Below are positions 48,911 through 58,874 of a DNA stretch of 64,000 bases, piece by piece. Each line of letters starts with the position of its first letter. Position 1 is the first letter of the stretch. A model generated the notes under the pieces. The model saw only the letters and a list, made by a program, of their open reading frames with translations, ran no database searches and was not told the origin of the DNA. The position numbers and the translations under genes are program-made. The stretch comes from an uncultured Clostridia bacterium (lineage in GTDB: Bacteria; Bacillota; Clostridia; Christensenellales; Borkfalkiaceae). The stretch covers positions 80,246 through 144,245 of the forward strand of contig CAKNLK010000002.1 of NCBI GenBank assembly GCA_930989535.1. The letters are read 5' to 3'.

Positions 48911-51900
48911 TTACAGCGCCCGTATGCTTTCGACGGGTTTTCTTTTGGCGATGCCGTAGACGGGCAGGAATGTGGCGATTACGGAGGTGACGACGGCGAT
49001 TCCGAGCATAATCAGCCAGGAGACGGGGCCGAACACGAAGATTGACGCGCCGAGCTCCGCCGCGAGCATCGAATTCAGTACGCCGCAGGTGATAAAGCTT
49101 GCGACCATGGCGAGTACAAAGCAGATGAGCGCGATGATTGCCGATTCGGAGTAGAAAATTTTAAACACGTCCGCGCTGCGCGCGCCGACCGCGCGCAGGA
49201 TGCCGATTTCCTTTTTCTTGTACGAGATGGAAACGGAGATAAAGTTGAACAGCAGCAGCATGGAGAATACCGCCATCGCTACGCCCACCCACAAAAATAC
49301 CTGTTCGAATGTTTCAATCATGCTGTCTATCGTGCGGAACGTATCGGCAATGGGGGAATCCAACAGATATAAGGCGTCCGTCTGCGAATCGGCCTCCCCG
49401 TTCCCGTATACGATTGCGCGCAGCACGCCGTCTTCCGGGAAGGGCAGGAGAAACGAACAGTAGCGCGCGTCTTCCGGCCGCACGTAGTTTGTCGATTCTT
49501 CCGTGCGATAGACGGGCGCGTCCGGGTTGTTGCCGGAAGCCGTGAGCAGCGCCCTGAAGTCGGACGGGCTGAGCAATACGCCGTTCCAATTTTGGGAATG
49601 CAAGGGGCCGTAATAAAAACCGGCGACGGTATAACTTTGGTAGGCAATATTGCTGTCGGTATAGAGGGAAAGCTGTCCCCAATCGAGGGCGCCGCCCAGG
49701 TAGCCGAGCGAGTCGTCCATGAGCGCGAGCATAAAGTCGACCGCCTGCCGATAATCCTCTTCGCTCGCGGTATAATCGGCGGAAGAACCTGTCTCGTCGT
49801 CGTTCACCGTATAATAGCCATAGGAAAGGATTTGACGGTATTTTTCGAAATCTCTCTCGAATTGGTCGCCCTCTTCGGATTTTTCGTCTGCGTATAATCC
49901 TTCTTTTACCTTCCAGCACGCCTCCGTGAGAATAAGCTCGACGGCAGTGAAAGGGACAACGACTTCTCCGTCCGAAAGAGACGTTCTTCCGTCCGTCAGA
50001 TACAGGTAGTCGCGGAAAATTTCCTCCTCGGCGGAAGCCGCGGAATTGACGGTGTAACCGGCGAGGGTAAATTCCTGCCGCTCCCCGTTAAACGGGTCGT
50101 TCCTCGAGTCGCTCGCCTGGTAGTTGCTGTTCAGATAGGTAAAATAGTCTCTAAAAGGAATTTCCGAATTGTTCTGTTCGGGGTCGAAATAGAAATCCTG
50201 GCTGTGCGCGTCGAAAAAGTCTTCGGAAACGAGGGCGACGGCGTACAGGCTGCGCTGCATGTCCTCCCGGAACTGCTCGGCAAGCGCCTGCAAAGCTCCG
50301 CCGCCCTCTTTCAGCGCGGCGTATTTATCGGGCGGTTCCTGGCGGAAAACGCCCTCTACGGTCAGCTCCGTTTCGTTGAAGAAGTCGGCGACGACGACTG
50401 TTTTTCCGATGATGTCCGCATAATTGTTCAGCTCGATTTCCTCGCCGCTCTCCGCGTCTTTCAGCCCAATCGCGCGCAGCGTGTCAAAGGTATAGGAGGA
50501 GATTGCGATTCCGTCCTCCCCGAGCTCGCCGATGCCGCCCGCGAGCATTTCAAAATAGGTGCTCTGCGCTGAAATTTCCGCAAAGCCGCTCAATGTGTTC
50601 GAATAATAGGCAGAGGAGGATACCCCCGTATTGGAGATGCGGAAGGAATTATAAAAATCTTCGTCGAAGTTGATGAGCCCGAATACATCTTCGCCGTATT
50701 CCTGCCGGAATTCGGCGAGGTCGGCTTTGCCGAATAAATCCTGCCGCGACGTCTGCCACGAGCTGTCCAGCTTGTCGTCTTTGTAGGTATTGTACCGATA
50801 GTTGTAATAGCGGTCTATCTTCAGCGCCGAGTAACCCGAGGTGAGATAGGTCTGGTACATAGAGCTGTGCGAATCGTAGAAGGTGAGCGTCGAAAACAGC
50901 CCGAACATCGTAAAGGCGATAAAGGAGAGGAAGATGGTGAAGAACAGGCGGAAGGGCTTCGCTTTCATGCCGCTTAAGCCGATGCGGAAGGCGTGCTTCG
51001 CGGGCAGTTTCGAGCGGATAAAGCGGCTGTCCTCGGGGGTATAGCTCTTGGCGGCGAGAGCCGCCTCGTCCGTTTCGCGGAACGCCTCGCGCGCGCCGCT
51101 CTCGTCGATGCGCGCCGCCTTTTTAAAGTCCGCAATCTCCCGAGCTCCGCCCGAGAGGAGAACGCTCCCCGGCGTGCGCGCGAGGAATTGCCGCACGCGC
51201 TCCATATCGGCGGCGGTAAGCGCCGCGCCGCTCTTAATCGACAGGGTATCCTCGCCGATAAAGGTCAGGTTGTCGCTCGCGGGGAGTGCGGCAAGTTTCG
51301 TCTTTGTCACGTCGGAAATCACTTTGCCGTCCTTGAGCTCGACGATGCGGTCGCCGTAAATTTCCGCAAATTCGCGGTCGTGCGAAACGACGATGACGAG
51401 CTTATCCTGCGACAATTTTTTCAGCGTGTCGAATACCTGTTTGCCCGTGTTCGAGTCGAGCGCGCCCGTCGGTTCGTCCGCCATGATGATTTCGGGGTTT
51501 TTGACCAGCGCCCGCGCGATGGCGATGCGCTGCTTCTGCCCGCCCGAAAGGGTGTTCGGTTTGCGCTTGGCAAACTCGCTCATCTCCACCTGCTCGAGGA
51601 TTTCGTGCACGCGTGCCTTGTCCTTATTTTTGCCCTGCAATTCGAGGGCGAGCGCGATATTGTCCTCCACGGTGAATTCGTTCAGGATATTGTATTCCTG
51701 AAACACAAACCCGACGAAGGTGTTGCGGTAGCTGTCAAAGTCCGCCTGCGAAAAATCTTTGCTGCTGCGCCCCTTGATGATAATTTCGCCCGAATCGGGG
51801 GTGTCCAGCCCGCCGCACAGGTTCAAAAGGGTGGATTTGCCGCTGCCCGATTTGCCGAGCAGGAAAATCATGCCGCGTTCCTCGAATCGGAGGGATACGC

Positions 51901-51970
51901 CGTCCAGCGCGCGCGTCTCCGCACCGCCTTTCGTTTTGTAAACTTTGGTTAGGTTTTTAACCTCGAGCAT
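48911..51970 (-). CDS. MacB-like fused ABC ATPase/FtsX permease with very large extracytoplasmic domain
   Basis: 1019 residues. ATPase (1-230): Walker A LLGKSGSGKSTLL, signature LSGGQKQR, Walker B IIMADEPTGALDS, as in the LolD/MacB/BceA group. After a linker (230-340) comes the first membrane helix (FFTIFLSFIAFTMFGLFSTL), a roughly 500-residue extracytoplasmic region and three C-terminal helices with the FtsX motif (KKEIGILRAVGARSADVFKIF). The layout fits one-polypeptide mechanotransmission transporters of lipoproteins, peptides or antibiotics. ATG 51970 is chosen because MLEVKNLTKVYK is the usual start; upstream is a perfect promoter. A NatAB-like pair diverges from it. Confidence 0.87.
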   Translation of the reverse strand: MLEVKNLTKVYKTKGGAETRALDGVSLRFEERGMIFLLGKSGSGKSTLLNLCGGLDTPDSGEIIIKGRSSKDFSQADFDSYRNTFVGFVFQEYNILNEFTVEDNIALALELQGKNKDKARVHEILEQVEMSEFAKRKPNTLSGGQKQRIAIARALVKNPEIIMADEPTGALDSNTGKQVFDTLKKLSQDKLVIVVSHDREFAEIYGDRIVELKDGKVISDVTKTKLAALPASDNLTFIGEDTLSIKSGAALTAADMERVRQFLARTPGSVLLSGGAREIADFKKAARIDESGAREAFRETDEAALAAKSYTPEDSRFIRSKLPAKHAFRIGLSGMKAKPFRLFFTIFLSFIAFTMFGLFSTLTFYDSHSSMYQTYLTSGYSALKIDRYYNYRYNTYKDDKLDSSWQTSRQDLFGKADLAEFRQEYGEDVFGLINFDEDFYNSFRISNTGVSSSAYYSNTLSGFAEISAQSTYFEMLAGGIGELGEDGIAISSYTFDTLRAIGLKDAESGEEIELNNYADIIGKTVVVADFFNETELTVEGVFRQEPPDKYAALKEGGGALQALAEQFREDMQRSLYAVALVSEDFFDAHSQDFYFDPEQNNSEIPFRDYFTYLNSNYQASDSRNDPFNGERQEFTLAGYTVNSAASAEEEIFRDYLYLTDGRTSLSDGEVVVPFTAVELILTEACWKVKEGLYADEKSEEGDQFERDFEKYRQILSYGYYTVNDDETGSSADYTASEEDYRQAVDFMLALMDDSLGYLGGALDWGQLSLYTDSNIAYQSYTVAGFYYGPLHSQNWNGVLLSPSDFRALLTASGNNPDAPVYRTEESTNYVRPEDARYCSFLLPFPEDGVLRAIVYGNGEADSQTDALYLLDSPIADTFRTIDSMIETFEQVFLWVGVAMAVFSMLLLFNFISVSISYKKKEIGILRAVGARSADVFKIFYSESAIIALICFVLAMVASFITCGVLNSMLAAELGASIFVFGPVSWLIMLGIAVVTSVIATFLPVYGIAKRKPVESIRAL

Positions 51971-52003
51971 TTCATATCCTCGCAATATATTCCATTATCG
52001 ATA

Positions 52004-52033
52004 ATTATATCACAAAGTCGGATGCGGTGTCAA
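52004..52033 (-). promoter_or_regulatory. Promoter of the MacB-like gene
   Basis: Minus strand TTGACA (52033-52028), 18-bp spacer, TATAAT (52009-52004). Confidence 0.75.
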
Positions 52034-52097
52034 TTCTACTGCGGCAAGCGGTAATGAATATTTAAACCCGGCATTTTTTGGAGCGGAAAGCGCGGAT

Positions 52098-52127
52098 TTG
52101 ACAGGGGCGCGGGGAATATTGTATAAT
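52098..52127 (+). promoter_or_regulatory. Promoter of the NatAB-like pair
   Basis: TTGACA (52098-52103), 18-bp spacer, TATAAT (52122-52127). It lies 65 bp from the opposite-facing promoter, so one regulator could act on both. Confidence 0.75.
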
Positions 52128-52155
52128 AAATCAAAGCACACCAAAAAGGAGCATT

Positions 52156-52929
52156 ATGCAGGAAATAATTCGGGCGGAGGATATTCGCAAAACCTTTCAT
52201 CTTTCGCGCAAACAGCGGCAAATCGAGCGGAGCAAAACGGGCAAAAAGGTCGCGCTCGACGGGCTGTCGTTCACGGCGTACGAGGGCGAAATTTACGGGC
52301 TGTTGGGGCCGAACGGCGCGGGCAAAACGACGATGCTGCGCATACTGTCCACCTTGATTTCCGCCGACTCGGGCGAAGCGTTCGTCGCGGGGCACAGCGT
52401 CTCGCGCGAGCCGGACAAGGTGCGCGCCTCCATCGGCTTTCTCACGGGCGAACTCAAGCTGGAAGATTTTTTCACGCCCGACTACCTGTTCGGCTTTTTC
52501 GGCAGGCTGCACGGGCTGCCGGAGGAGGGAATCCGTGCGCGCAAGGAAGAATTGTTCCGCAAATTCGGAATCGATGCATATGCGCAAGTCAAAGTGGCCG
52601 ACCTCTCCACGGGCATGAAGCAGAAGGTTTCCCTCGTCATATCCATCATTCACGACCCGTCCGTAATCATCTTCGACGAGCCGACCAACGGGCTTGACGT
52701 TCTCACCGCCAAGGTGGTCACCGATTTTCTGCTCGAACTGAAAGGGCAGGGCAAGAGCATCATCCTCTCCACGCACATCTTTTCGCTCGTGGAAAAATTG
52801 TGCGACCGCGTCGGCGTGATTATCGGCGGCAGGATGGCCGCGGAGGGCACGCTGGACGAGGTGCGCGGCGGCAAATCGATGGAAGACGCATTCTTCGACA
52901 TCTATAAACGGGAGGTGACGGGGAAATGA
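52156..52929 (+). CDS. ABC transporter ATP-binding protein (NatA-like)
   Basis: 257 residues: Walker A GLLGPNGAGKTT, signature LSTGMKQKVSL (a common LSxGMxQ variant), Walker B VIIFDEPTNGLDV, His switch in LSTHIFS. The subfamily resembles NatA and other ABC-2 exporters. AAAAAGGAGC precedes the ATG. ATGA overlap with the permease gene. Confidence 0.9.
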   Translation: MQEIIRAEDIRKTFHLSRKQRQIERSKTGKKVALDGLSFTAYEGEIYGLLGPNGAGKTTMLRILSTLISADSGEAFVAGHSVSREPDKVRASIGFLTGELKLEDFFTPDYLFGFFGRLHGLPEEGIRARKEELFRKFGIDAYAQVKVADLSTGMKQKVSLVISIIHDPSVIIFDEPTNGLDVLTAKVVTDFLLELKGQGKSIILSTHIFSLVEKLCDRVGVIIGGRMAAEGTLDEVRGGKSMEDAFFDIYKREVTGK

Positions 52930-54104
52930 AGAATATCCTGACCATCATTTCCAAGGAGTTCGCCCGTTTTTTCAAGGACAGGCGGCTGGTTCTCGGCACG
53001 CTGCTCTTGCCGGGGCTTCTCATCTTTCTTCTGTACACCCTCATGGGCAGCGTGCTGTACGATGATTCGCATACGTATACGGTAAAGGCTGTCCATCTCT
53101 CGCCGACGTTCGCGCAAATTTTTGCCGCGGAGGAAGGGGAAGAGCCTTCGGTACGCTTCGAGGAGATTGCCGCGTCCGAAGCCGAAGCGGCAAAGGAGGA
53201 AATCCTCGCGGGCAATTGCGACGCCCTCATCGTCTTCCCCGAAGATTTCGACGCGATTCTCGCGGGCGGCTCGTACGCGCCGCCGGGCGGGGAGAATACG
53301 CCCAACGTGCAGATTTGGTACGACGCGTCTTCCGGCAATTCCTCCTCCGTATACAGTTTGATGCGCTCCGCCCTGGACACGCTGGAAGACAACATCAGCA
53401 ATCGGTTCGACGTCAACAGCCCTGCAGCGGGCGGCGGCAGCCTGACTTCGGGCGAGGAGGCGGCGGCTTCCTTTTATGCGCAGCTCATGCCCTTTTTGAT
53501 ACTCACCCTCCTGTTCAGCGGCTGCATGGGCGTCGCGCCCGAATCGATAGCGGGCGAAAAGGAGCGGGGCACCATCGCCACGCTCATGGTCACGCCCGTC
53601 AAGCGGAGCGAGCTGGTGGTGGGGAAAGTCGTATCCCTGTCCGTCATATCGGCGCTCTCGGCAATCAGTTCGTTTATCGGCACCTTTCTCTCCATGCCCA
53701 AGCTCATGGGCGGGAACATCGGTGATTTATTCGCGGCGTATTCCGCGTGGGAGTATTTGGCGCTGTTCGCCGTCATGCTGTCGGCGGTGCTTCTCATCGT
53801 TTCGCTCATCTCCATCCTTTCCTCGCTCGCCAAGAGCGTGAAGGAAGCGACGACCTATTCGGTGCCGCTCATGATTGTCGTGATGCTCGTCGGGCTCTCG
53901 TCCATGCTGTTCACGACGAGTGTGCCCGCCGCCCACCTGATACCGATATTCAACTGCGTGCAGGTGATGTCCGCAATCTTTGCGGGGAATTTTTCGGCGG
54001 TGAATCTGCTCATCGCGCTGGGCAGCAACCTCGTCTATATCGTCCTGCTCGTGTTCGCGCTCGCGCGCATGTTCAAGAGCGAGCGGATTATGTTCAACCG
54101 CTGA
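52926..54104 (+). CDS. ABC-2 type permease (NatB-like)
   Basis: 392 residues. First membrane helix at about 18-40 (LVLGTLLLPGLLIFLLYTL), an extracytoplasmic domain of about 150 residues with an NGDAL-like helix and Ser/Gly-rich loop, then five to six helices with the ABC-2 markers PESIAGEKERGTIATLMVTP and KRSELVVGKV. Works with the preceding ATPase as an exporter of unknown substrate (Na+ in NatAB). Confidence 0.88.
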   Translation: MKNILTIISKEFARFFKDRRLVLGTLLLPGLLIFLLYTLMGSVLYDDSHTYTVKAVHLSPTFAQIFAAEEGEEPSVRFEEIAASEAEAAKEEILAGNCDALIVFPEDFDAILAGGSYAPPGGENTPNVQIWYDASSGNSSSVYSLMRSALDTLEDNISNRFDVNSPAAGGGSLTSGEEAAASFYAQLMPFLILTLLFSGCMGVAPESIAGEKERGTIATLMVTPVKRSELVVGKVVSLSVISALSAISSFIGTFLSMPKLMGGNIGDLFAAYSAWEYLALFAVMLSAVLLIVSLISILSSLAKSVKEATTYSVPLMIVVMLVGLSSMLFTTSVPAAHLIPIFNCVQVMSAIFAGNFSAVNLLIALGSNLVYIVLLVFALARMFKSERIMFNR

Positions 54105-54161
54105 AGAGGATGCGCGTGGCGGCATAGTCTCCGCCTATCGCTGGCAATGCTTTTTAGGTAT

Positions 54162-54191
54162 TTGATAGAAATTGTTCCCGACAATTATAAT
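54162..54191 (+). promoter_or_regulatory. Promoter of the alcohol dehydrogenase gene
   Basis: TTGATA (54162-54167), 18-bp spacer, TATAAT (54186-54191); the sequence TTGTTCCCGACAA (54172-54184) in the spacer is a near-palindrome. Confidence 0.65.
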
Positions 54192-54282
54192 AGTGCCGGA
54201 AAACGGTGTGCGCCGGCAGGGCGGGGGAAGGGCCTTTTCGCCCGCGGTTCGCGCGGCAAATAAGCAAAAGGAGAAGTGTGCT

Positions 54283-55449
54283 ATGTTAGGAAATTTTACC
54301 TATTGCAACCCCACCAAACTGTATTTCGGCAGAGACGCGTTGAACGGTTTGAACGAAGAGCTTCCCAAATACGGCAAAAACGTGCTGTTGGTATACGGCG
54401 GCGGTTCGATTAAACGAAACGGAATCTACGATGCGGTCGTCAAAATTCTCCGGGAGAACGGCAAAAACATCTTCGAGGACGCGGGCGTCATGCCCAATCC
54501 CACGGTGGAAAAGCTCGGCGAGGGCATCGAACGGGCGCGGCAGGCGAAGGCGGATTTGATTCTCGCCGTCGGCGGCGGCTCGGTGTGCGACTACGCGAAG
54601 GCAGTCTCCGTCTCCGTGCATTGCGACGAAGACCCGTGGGACAAATATTACATCCGCTTCGAGGAACCGACCTGCGAAATCGTGCCCGTCGGCTGCGTGC
54701 TCACGATGGTCGGCACGGGCAGCGAGATGAACGGCGGCTCGGTCATCACCAATCGCAAGCAGAAGCTCAAAATCGGGCACGTGTTCGGCGAAAAGGTGTT
54801 CCCCAAGTTCTCCTGCCTCAACCCCGAATACACCTTCACGCTCCCGCGCTATCAGATGGTATCGGGCTTTTACGACATCATGTCGCACATCCTCGAGCAG
54901 TACTTTTCGGGCGCGGACGACAACACGTCCGACTACGTGATGGAGGGGCTTCTGCGCTCGCTCATCCACAGTGCGCTCGTTGCGGCGGAAAACCCGAGCG
55001 ATTACGAGGCGCGCAGCAACATCATGTGGACGGCTACCTGGGCGCTGAATACCTTCGTCGCCATGGGCAAGAGCACCGATTGGGAAGTGCATATGCTCGG
55101 CCAGGCGGTGGGCGCCATCACCGACGCGACGCACGGCATGACGCTCGCGGCGGTCTCCATGCCGTACTACCGGCACATCCTGCCGTACGGCCTGCCCAAG
55201 TTCAGGCGGTATGCAATCAACGTATGGAACGTCAGCCCCGCGGGCAAGACGGACGAGCAAATCGCAAACGAGGGGCTCGCGGCGATGGAGGCGTGGATGA
55301 AAAAGCTGGGGCTCGTGATGAACATCACCGAGCTCGGCGCGAACGAATCCATGCTCGACGACCTCGTCAAGAGCACGCTCGTCATGCAGGGCGGCTACAA
55401 GGTGCTGACCGCGGAAGAAATCCGGCAGATTTTCAAGGAGAGCCTGTAA
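54283..55449 (+). CDS. Iron-containing alcohol dehydrogenase (butanol dehydrogenase-like)
   Basis: 388-residue group III ADH. NAD(P)-binding motif LAVGGGSVCDYAKAV, PTVGTGSEMNGGSVIT, and the metal-binding histidine pair in the C-terminal domain (HATHGMTLA-type DATHGMTLAAVSMPYY). Clostridial BDH-type enzymes reduce aldehydes to alcohols with NAD(P)H, so it likely re-oxidises fermentation cofactors. It stands before a group of aldo/keto reductases. AAAAGGAGAAG precedes ATG 54283. Confidence 0.92.
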   Translation: MLGNFTYCNPTKLYFGRDALNGLNEELPKYGKNVLLVYGGGSIKRNGIYDAVVKILRENGKNIFEDAGVMPNPTVEKLGEGIERARQAKADLILAVGGGSVCDYAKAVSVSVHCDEDPWDKYYIRFEEPTCEIVPVGCVLTMVGTGSEMNGGSVITNRKQKLKIGHVFGEKVFPKFSCLNPEYTFTLPRYQMVSGFYDIMSHILEQYFSGADDNTSDYVMEGLLRSLIHSALVAAENPSDYEARSNIMWTATWALNTFVAMGKSTDWEVHMLGQAVGAITDATHGMTLAAVSMPYYRHILPYGLPKFRRYAINVWNVSPAGKTDEQIANEGLAAMEAWMKKLGLVMNITELGANESMLDDLVKSTLVMQGGYKVLTAEEIRQIFKESL

Positions 55450-55572
55450 AAATTTTCCGAAACGGTATTGCGGGCTCGGCAAAATTGTAGCATAATGGAA
55501 GCGATTGCAGGGGCGGGCGGCGACAAGTTGGGCCGCGCCGCCCCGTCTGTCGGAATTTTACGGGAGGTTACT

Positions 55573-56585
55573 ATGATATACAGAGATTTTCAGGGCAAAA
55601 AGCTGTCCGCGCTGGGCTTCGGCACCATGCGCCTGCCCACGCTGGCAGACGATTACGGCAAAATCGACGAAAAAGCGGCGGCAGAAATGTTCGACTGCGC
55701 CATCTCCCGCGGCGTCAACTATTTCGATACCGCCTGGGGCTATCACAACGGCGAATCGGAAAGGGCGGTGGGTAAGATTTTGTCCAAATACCCGCGCGAG
55801 AGCTTTTACCTCGCGAGCAAGTTCCCCGGCTACGACGTATCCAACTTCGGCAAAACGGAGGAGATTTTCGAAAAGCAGCTGCAAAAGTGCGGGGTGGAGT
55901 ATTTCGACTTCTACCTCTTCCACAACGTGTGTGAGCTGAACATCGACGCCTATCTCAACGAGGAAAAGTACGGCACCTACGCCTACCTCATGGAGCAGAA
56001 GAGGAACGGCCGCATCCGCCACCTCGGCTTTTCCGCGCACGGCAGCTATTCGGTCGTCGAGCGCTTCCTCGAAAGGTTCGGCAAGGATATGGAGTTCTGC
56101 CAGCGGACGAGCAAAAGCTCAAGGCGCTCCGCCCGGACGATTCCATCGCATCGTGGGCGTTCCGCTTCCTTTTGGATATCCCCGACGTCAAGGTCATTCT
56201 GTCGGGCATGTCGAACATGGAGCAGGTCGAGGACAATATCAAAACGTTCGAAGAGGAAAAGCCGCTGAACGCGGAGGAGGCGGAGGCACTGCAAACGATT
56301 GCGAAGGAGATGCTCTCCAAAACCTCCCTTCCGTGCACGGCGTGCCGCTACTGCACGAGCCATTGCCCCAGGCACCTCGATATCCCGCGGCTCATCGAGC
56401 TGTACAACGAGCACCGCTTTACGGGCGGCGGGTTCATCGCGCCGATGGTCGTCGGAACGCTGTCCGAGGCGGAGCGGCCGAGCGCGTGCATCGGCTGCCG
56501 CAGCTGCGAAAAGGTATGCCCGCAGCAAATCAAAATTTCCGAGATGATGAAAGATTTCACCGCGCGGCTCGCGGCGAAAGATTAA
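55573..56585 (+). pseudogene. Aldo/keto reductase with C-terminal ferredoxin domain, broken by internal deletion and frameshift
   Basis: The N-terminal part (55573 to about 56102) is a normal AKR start: LSALGFGTMRLP, catalytic Asp-Tyr region FDTAWGYHNGESE, Lys in YLASKFPG, and HLGFSAHGS, up to KDMEFCQ. There the frame changes; the other frame continues with ADEQKLKALRPDDSIASWAF, the AKR C-terminal barrel, and the ferredoxin domain with CTACRYCTSHCP and CIGCRSCEKVCP, ending at 56585. Around 40 residues (the segment that usually contains PVRGG) are missing at the junction near 56100. Likely a deletion of about 120-140 bp that also shifts frame; an assembly error is possible. GGGAGG precedes ATG 55573. 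Confidence 0.8.
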
Positions 56586-56609
56586 AAATGAACAAGGAGA
56601 AACCATACA

Positions 56610-57188
56610 ATGATTGAATCGGTATTGGCAAAACATAGCGCGAAGGTGAGCACAAAAATCACCGTCAAATCGCTGATTTCCGTCGGCGTCGTCGCGCTGG
56701 CGGTGCTGCTGCCCCAGCTGGTGCACCTCGTTGCGGGCGCCTCGGGCGGCGTGCAGTGGCTGCCCATGTATCTGCCCGTATTGCTCGGCGGGTGCCTGCT
56801 CGGCTGGAAGTGGGGGCTTGGCGTCGGCGTGCTGTCGCCGCTCGTCAGCTTCGCAATTACATCGCTTGCGGGCAACGCGATGCCCGCGGCCGGCCGCCTG
56901 CCGTATATGATGGCGGAGCTGGCGGCATTCGCCGCCGTGTCGGGGCTGTTCTCGAAGAGGATTGCCGCAAACGGCTGGATGGCGTTCCCCGCCGTCCTGT
57001 TGGCGCAGGTGAGCGGCAGGGCGGTATTCCTCGCGCTCGCCGCCATCTTCCAGGGCGTCTCCGCTCTGTCCGCGGCGGCGGTGTGGTCGCAGATTCAGGC
57101 GGGGCTTTTGGGCATGGTCTTGCAGGCGGTGCTCGTGCCCGTTATCGTGATGGGCCTGCGCGCCCTTCTTCTGCGCGACAAGGAGTAA
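56610..57188 (+). CDS. ECF-type transporter S-component-like membrane protein
   Basis: 192 residues, five to six helices. The pattern VQWLPMYLPVLLGGCLLGWKWGLGVGVLSP cut into two helices and GRLPYMMAELAAFAAVSGLF is characteristic of ECF S-components (PF12822-like) with unknown ligand. It sits between two ferredoxin-tailed aldo/keto reductases with 24 bp and 3 bp spacing, a recurrent clostridial arrangement, though the functional link is unproved. AAGGAGAAACC is the SD. Confidence 0.75.
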   Translation: MIESVLAKHSAKVSTKITVKSLISVGVVALAVLLPQLVHLVAGASGGVQWLPMYLPVLLGGCLLGWKWGLGVGVLSPLVSFAITSLAGNAMPAAGRLPYMMAELAAFAAVSGLFSKRIAANGWMAFPAVLLAQVSGRAVFLALAAIFQGVSALSAAAVWSQIQAGLLGMVLQAVLVPVIVMGLRALLLRDKE

Positions 57189-57191
57189 ACA

Positions 57192-58337
57192 ATGCAATAC
57201 AGGGCTTTGGGAAAAACCGGCCTCAAGGTGAGCGAGATAGGACTCGGCTGCGAAGGCTTCCTCGATAAGAGCGAAGCCTTCACGCGGGAAATGTTCTCGC
57301 TCGCTTTCGATAAAGGCGTCAACATCATGGACTTATACAGCCCGAACCCCGATATGCACGTGCGAGTCGGGCGGGAGATATCGCCGCACCGCAGGGAGTT
57401 CGTCTATCAGGCGCACCTGTGCACGGCGTGGCAGAACGGGCAGTACAAGGCGACGCGCGACATGCGCGAAATCGTCCCTTCCTTTGAGGCGATGCTCAAA
57501 AACCTCGGCACCGACTACATCGACGTGGGCATGATACACTACGTCGATTCGGCGGCGACGTGGAAGAAAATCGCGGAAGGGGAGATTATCGAATACGCGC
57601 AAAAGCTCAAGGAGCAGGGCAAAATTCTGCACATCGGCATGAGCAGTCACAACCCGCTCGTCGCGCTGGAAGCAGTCAAAAGCGGGCTCATCGAGGTGCT
57701 CATGTTCTCCGTCAATCCCTGCTACGACCTCCTCCCCGGCGACGAGGACGTGGACAAGCTGTTCGACGAGGAAAGCTACAAAAAGCCTCTCTTCAACTTA
57801 GACCCCGTCCGCGAGGAGCTGTACGAAACCTGCCAGCGCACGGGCGTGGGCATCACGGTGATGAAGGCGTTCGGCGGCGGCGATTTGCTCTCCGACGATT
57901 CGCCCGCGGGCAAGGCGCTCACCGTATCGCAGTGCATCCACTACGCGCTCACCCGCCCCGCGGCGGCGTCCGTCATGGTCGGCGCCCATTCGCGCGAACA
58001 GCTCGAGGCTTCGCTGCATTACGAGGACGCGTCGGAGGAGGAGCGCGACTACGCTTCCGTGTTTGCGACTTTCCCGAAAATCAGCTGGGAGGGGCACTGC
58101 ATGTACTGCGGCCACTGCGCGCCCTGCCCGAAGGGCATTGACGTGGCGACTGTCACGAAATTTTTAAACCTCGCGAAGGTGCAGGGGAGCGTGCCCGAAA
58201 CGGTGCGCGAGCACTACGCCGCGCTCAATGCCAAGGCGGGCGACTGCATCGCCTGCGGCGCGTGCGAGCGGCGCTGCCCCTTCGGCGTGAAAATCGTCGA
58301 AAACATGCGCGCGGCAAAGGGCGTGTTCGGCGCATAA
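57192..58337 (+). CDS. Aldo/keto reductase with C-terminal [4Fe-4S] ferredoxin domain
   Basis: 381 residues. AKR barrel: LGKTGLKVSEIGLGC, NIMDLYSPNPDM (Asp and Tyr of the catalytic tetrad), a His at YVDS-adjacent DVGMIHYV, and GHIGMSSHNP-like strands; then a ferredoxin part with CMYCGHCAPCPKG and CIACGACERRCPFG. Probably an NAD(P)H- or ferredoxin-linked oxidoreductase; substrate unknown. AAGGAGTAAAC precedes ATG 57192. It is intact, in contrast to the related broken copy upstream. Confidence 0.88.
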   Translation: MQYRALGKTGLKVSEIGLGCEGFLDKSEAFTREMFSLAFDKGVNIMDLYSPNPDMHVRVGREISPHRREFVYQAHLCTAWQNGQYKATRDMREIVPSFEAMLKNLGTDYIDVGMIHYVDSAATWKKIAEGEIIEYAQKLKEQGKILHIGMSSHNPLVALEAVKSGLIEVLMFSVNPCYDLLPGDEDVDKLFDEESYKKPLFNLDPVREELYETCQRTGVGITVMKAFGGGDLLSDDSPAGKALTVSQCIHYALTRPAAASVMVGAHSREQLEASLHYEDASEEERDYASVFATFPKISWEGHCMYCGHCAPCPKGIDVATVTKFLNLAKVQGSVPETVREHYAALNAKAGDCIACGACERRCPFGVKIVENMRAAKGVFGA

Positions 58338-58356
58338 AGGCGGCGGAGGTGCGGCG

Positions 58357-58782
58357 GTGTACGATTTGGGATCTTTAAAAGAGTTGGTGGAAAGGGGCGG
58401 TTTTACCTGCGCGATCGCCAAGGGCGACAGGCTGTTTACGAGCACGTTGCGCGGCATCCGCCCGCTTTTGGATTTGATTGAAAGCGGCGAAGATTTTTCC
58501 GGCGGCATCGCCGCGGATAAAATTGTCGGCAGGGCGGCGGCGCTTTTGTATGCGCGCCTGGGTATTGCGGAAGTGTATGCCGGCGTGCTCGGCGAGGGCG
58601 GTCTGGCGGTTCTGCGCGAGCACAATATCGCCGCGCAATTCGGCACGCTCGCGGAGCGAATCATCAACCGCGCCGGCACGGATATCTGCCCGATGGAGCG
58701 CGCCTCCGCGGATATATCGAACCCGAACGAAGCGTTTTTTGCTTTAAAAAAGCGCGCCGACGAACTCGCCGCGGGAAAATAG
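58357..58782 (+). CDS. DUF1893 protein
   Basis: 141 residues. DUF1893 pattern: LVERGGFTCAIAKGDRLFTS, then GIRPLLDLIESGEDFSGG and IVGRAAALLYARLGIAEVYA; conserved Cys later in TDICPMERA. Function is unknown; such proteins often lie next to redox or Fe-S genes in anaerobes. The GTG start at 58357 follows AGGCGGCGGAGGTG, 20 bp after the reductase. Confidence 0.82.
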   Translation: MYDLGSLKELVERGGFTCAIAKGDRLFTSTLRGIRPLLDLIESGEDFSGGIAADKIVGRAAALLYARLGIAEVYAGVLGEGGLAVLREHNIAAQFGTLAERIINRAGTDICPMERASADISNPNEAFFALKKRADELAAGK

Positions 58783-58874
58783 AAATGGGGGCAGTTTTGC
58801 ATGAAAAGCCCGCGCTTTCACACGCAAAATCCGATTTTCAGAGTACTATGCGAGACATAAATCCGATTATTTAG

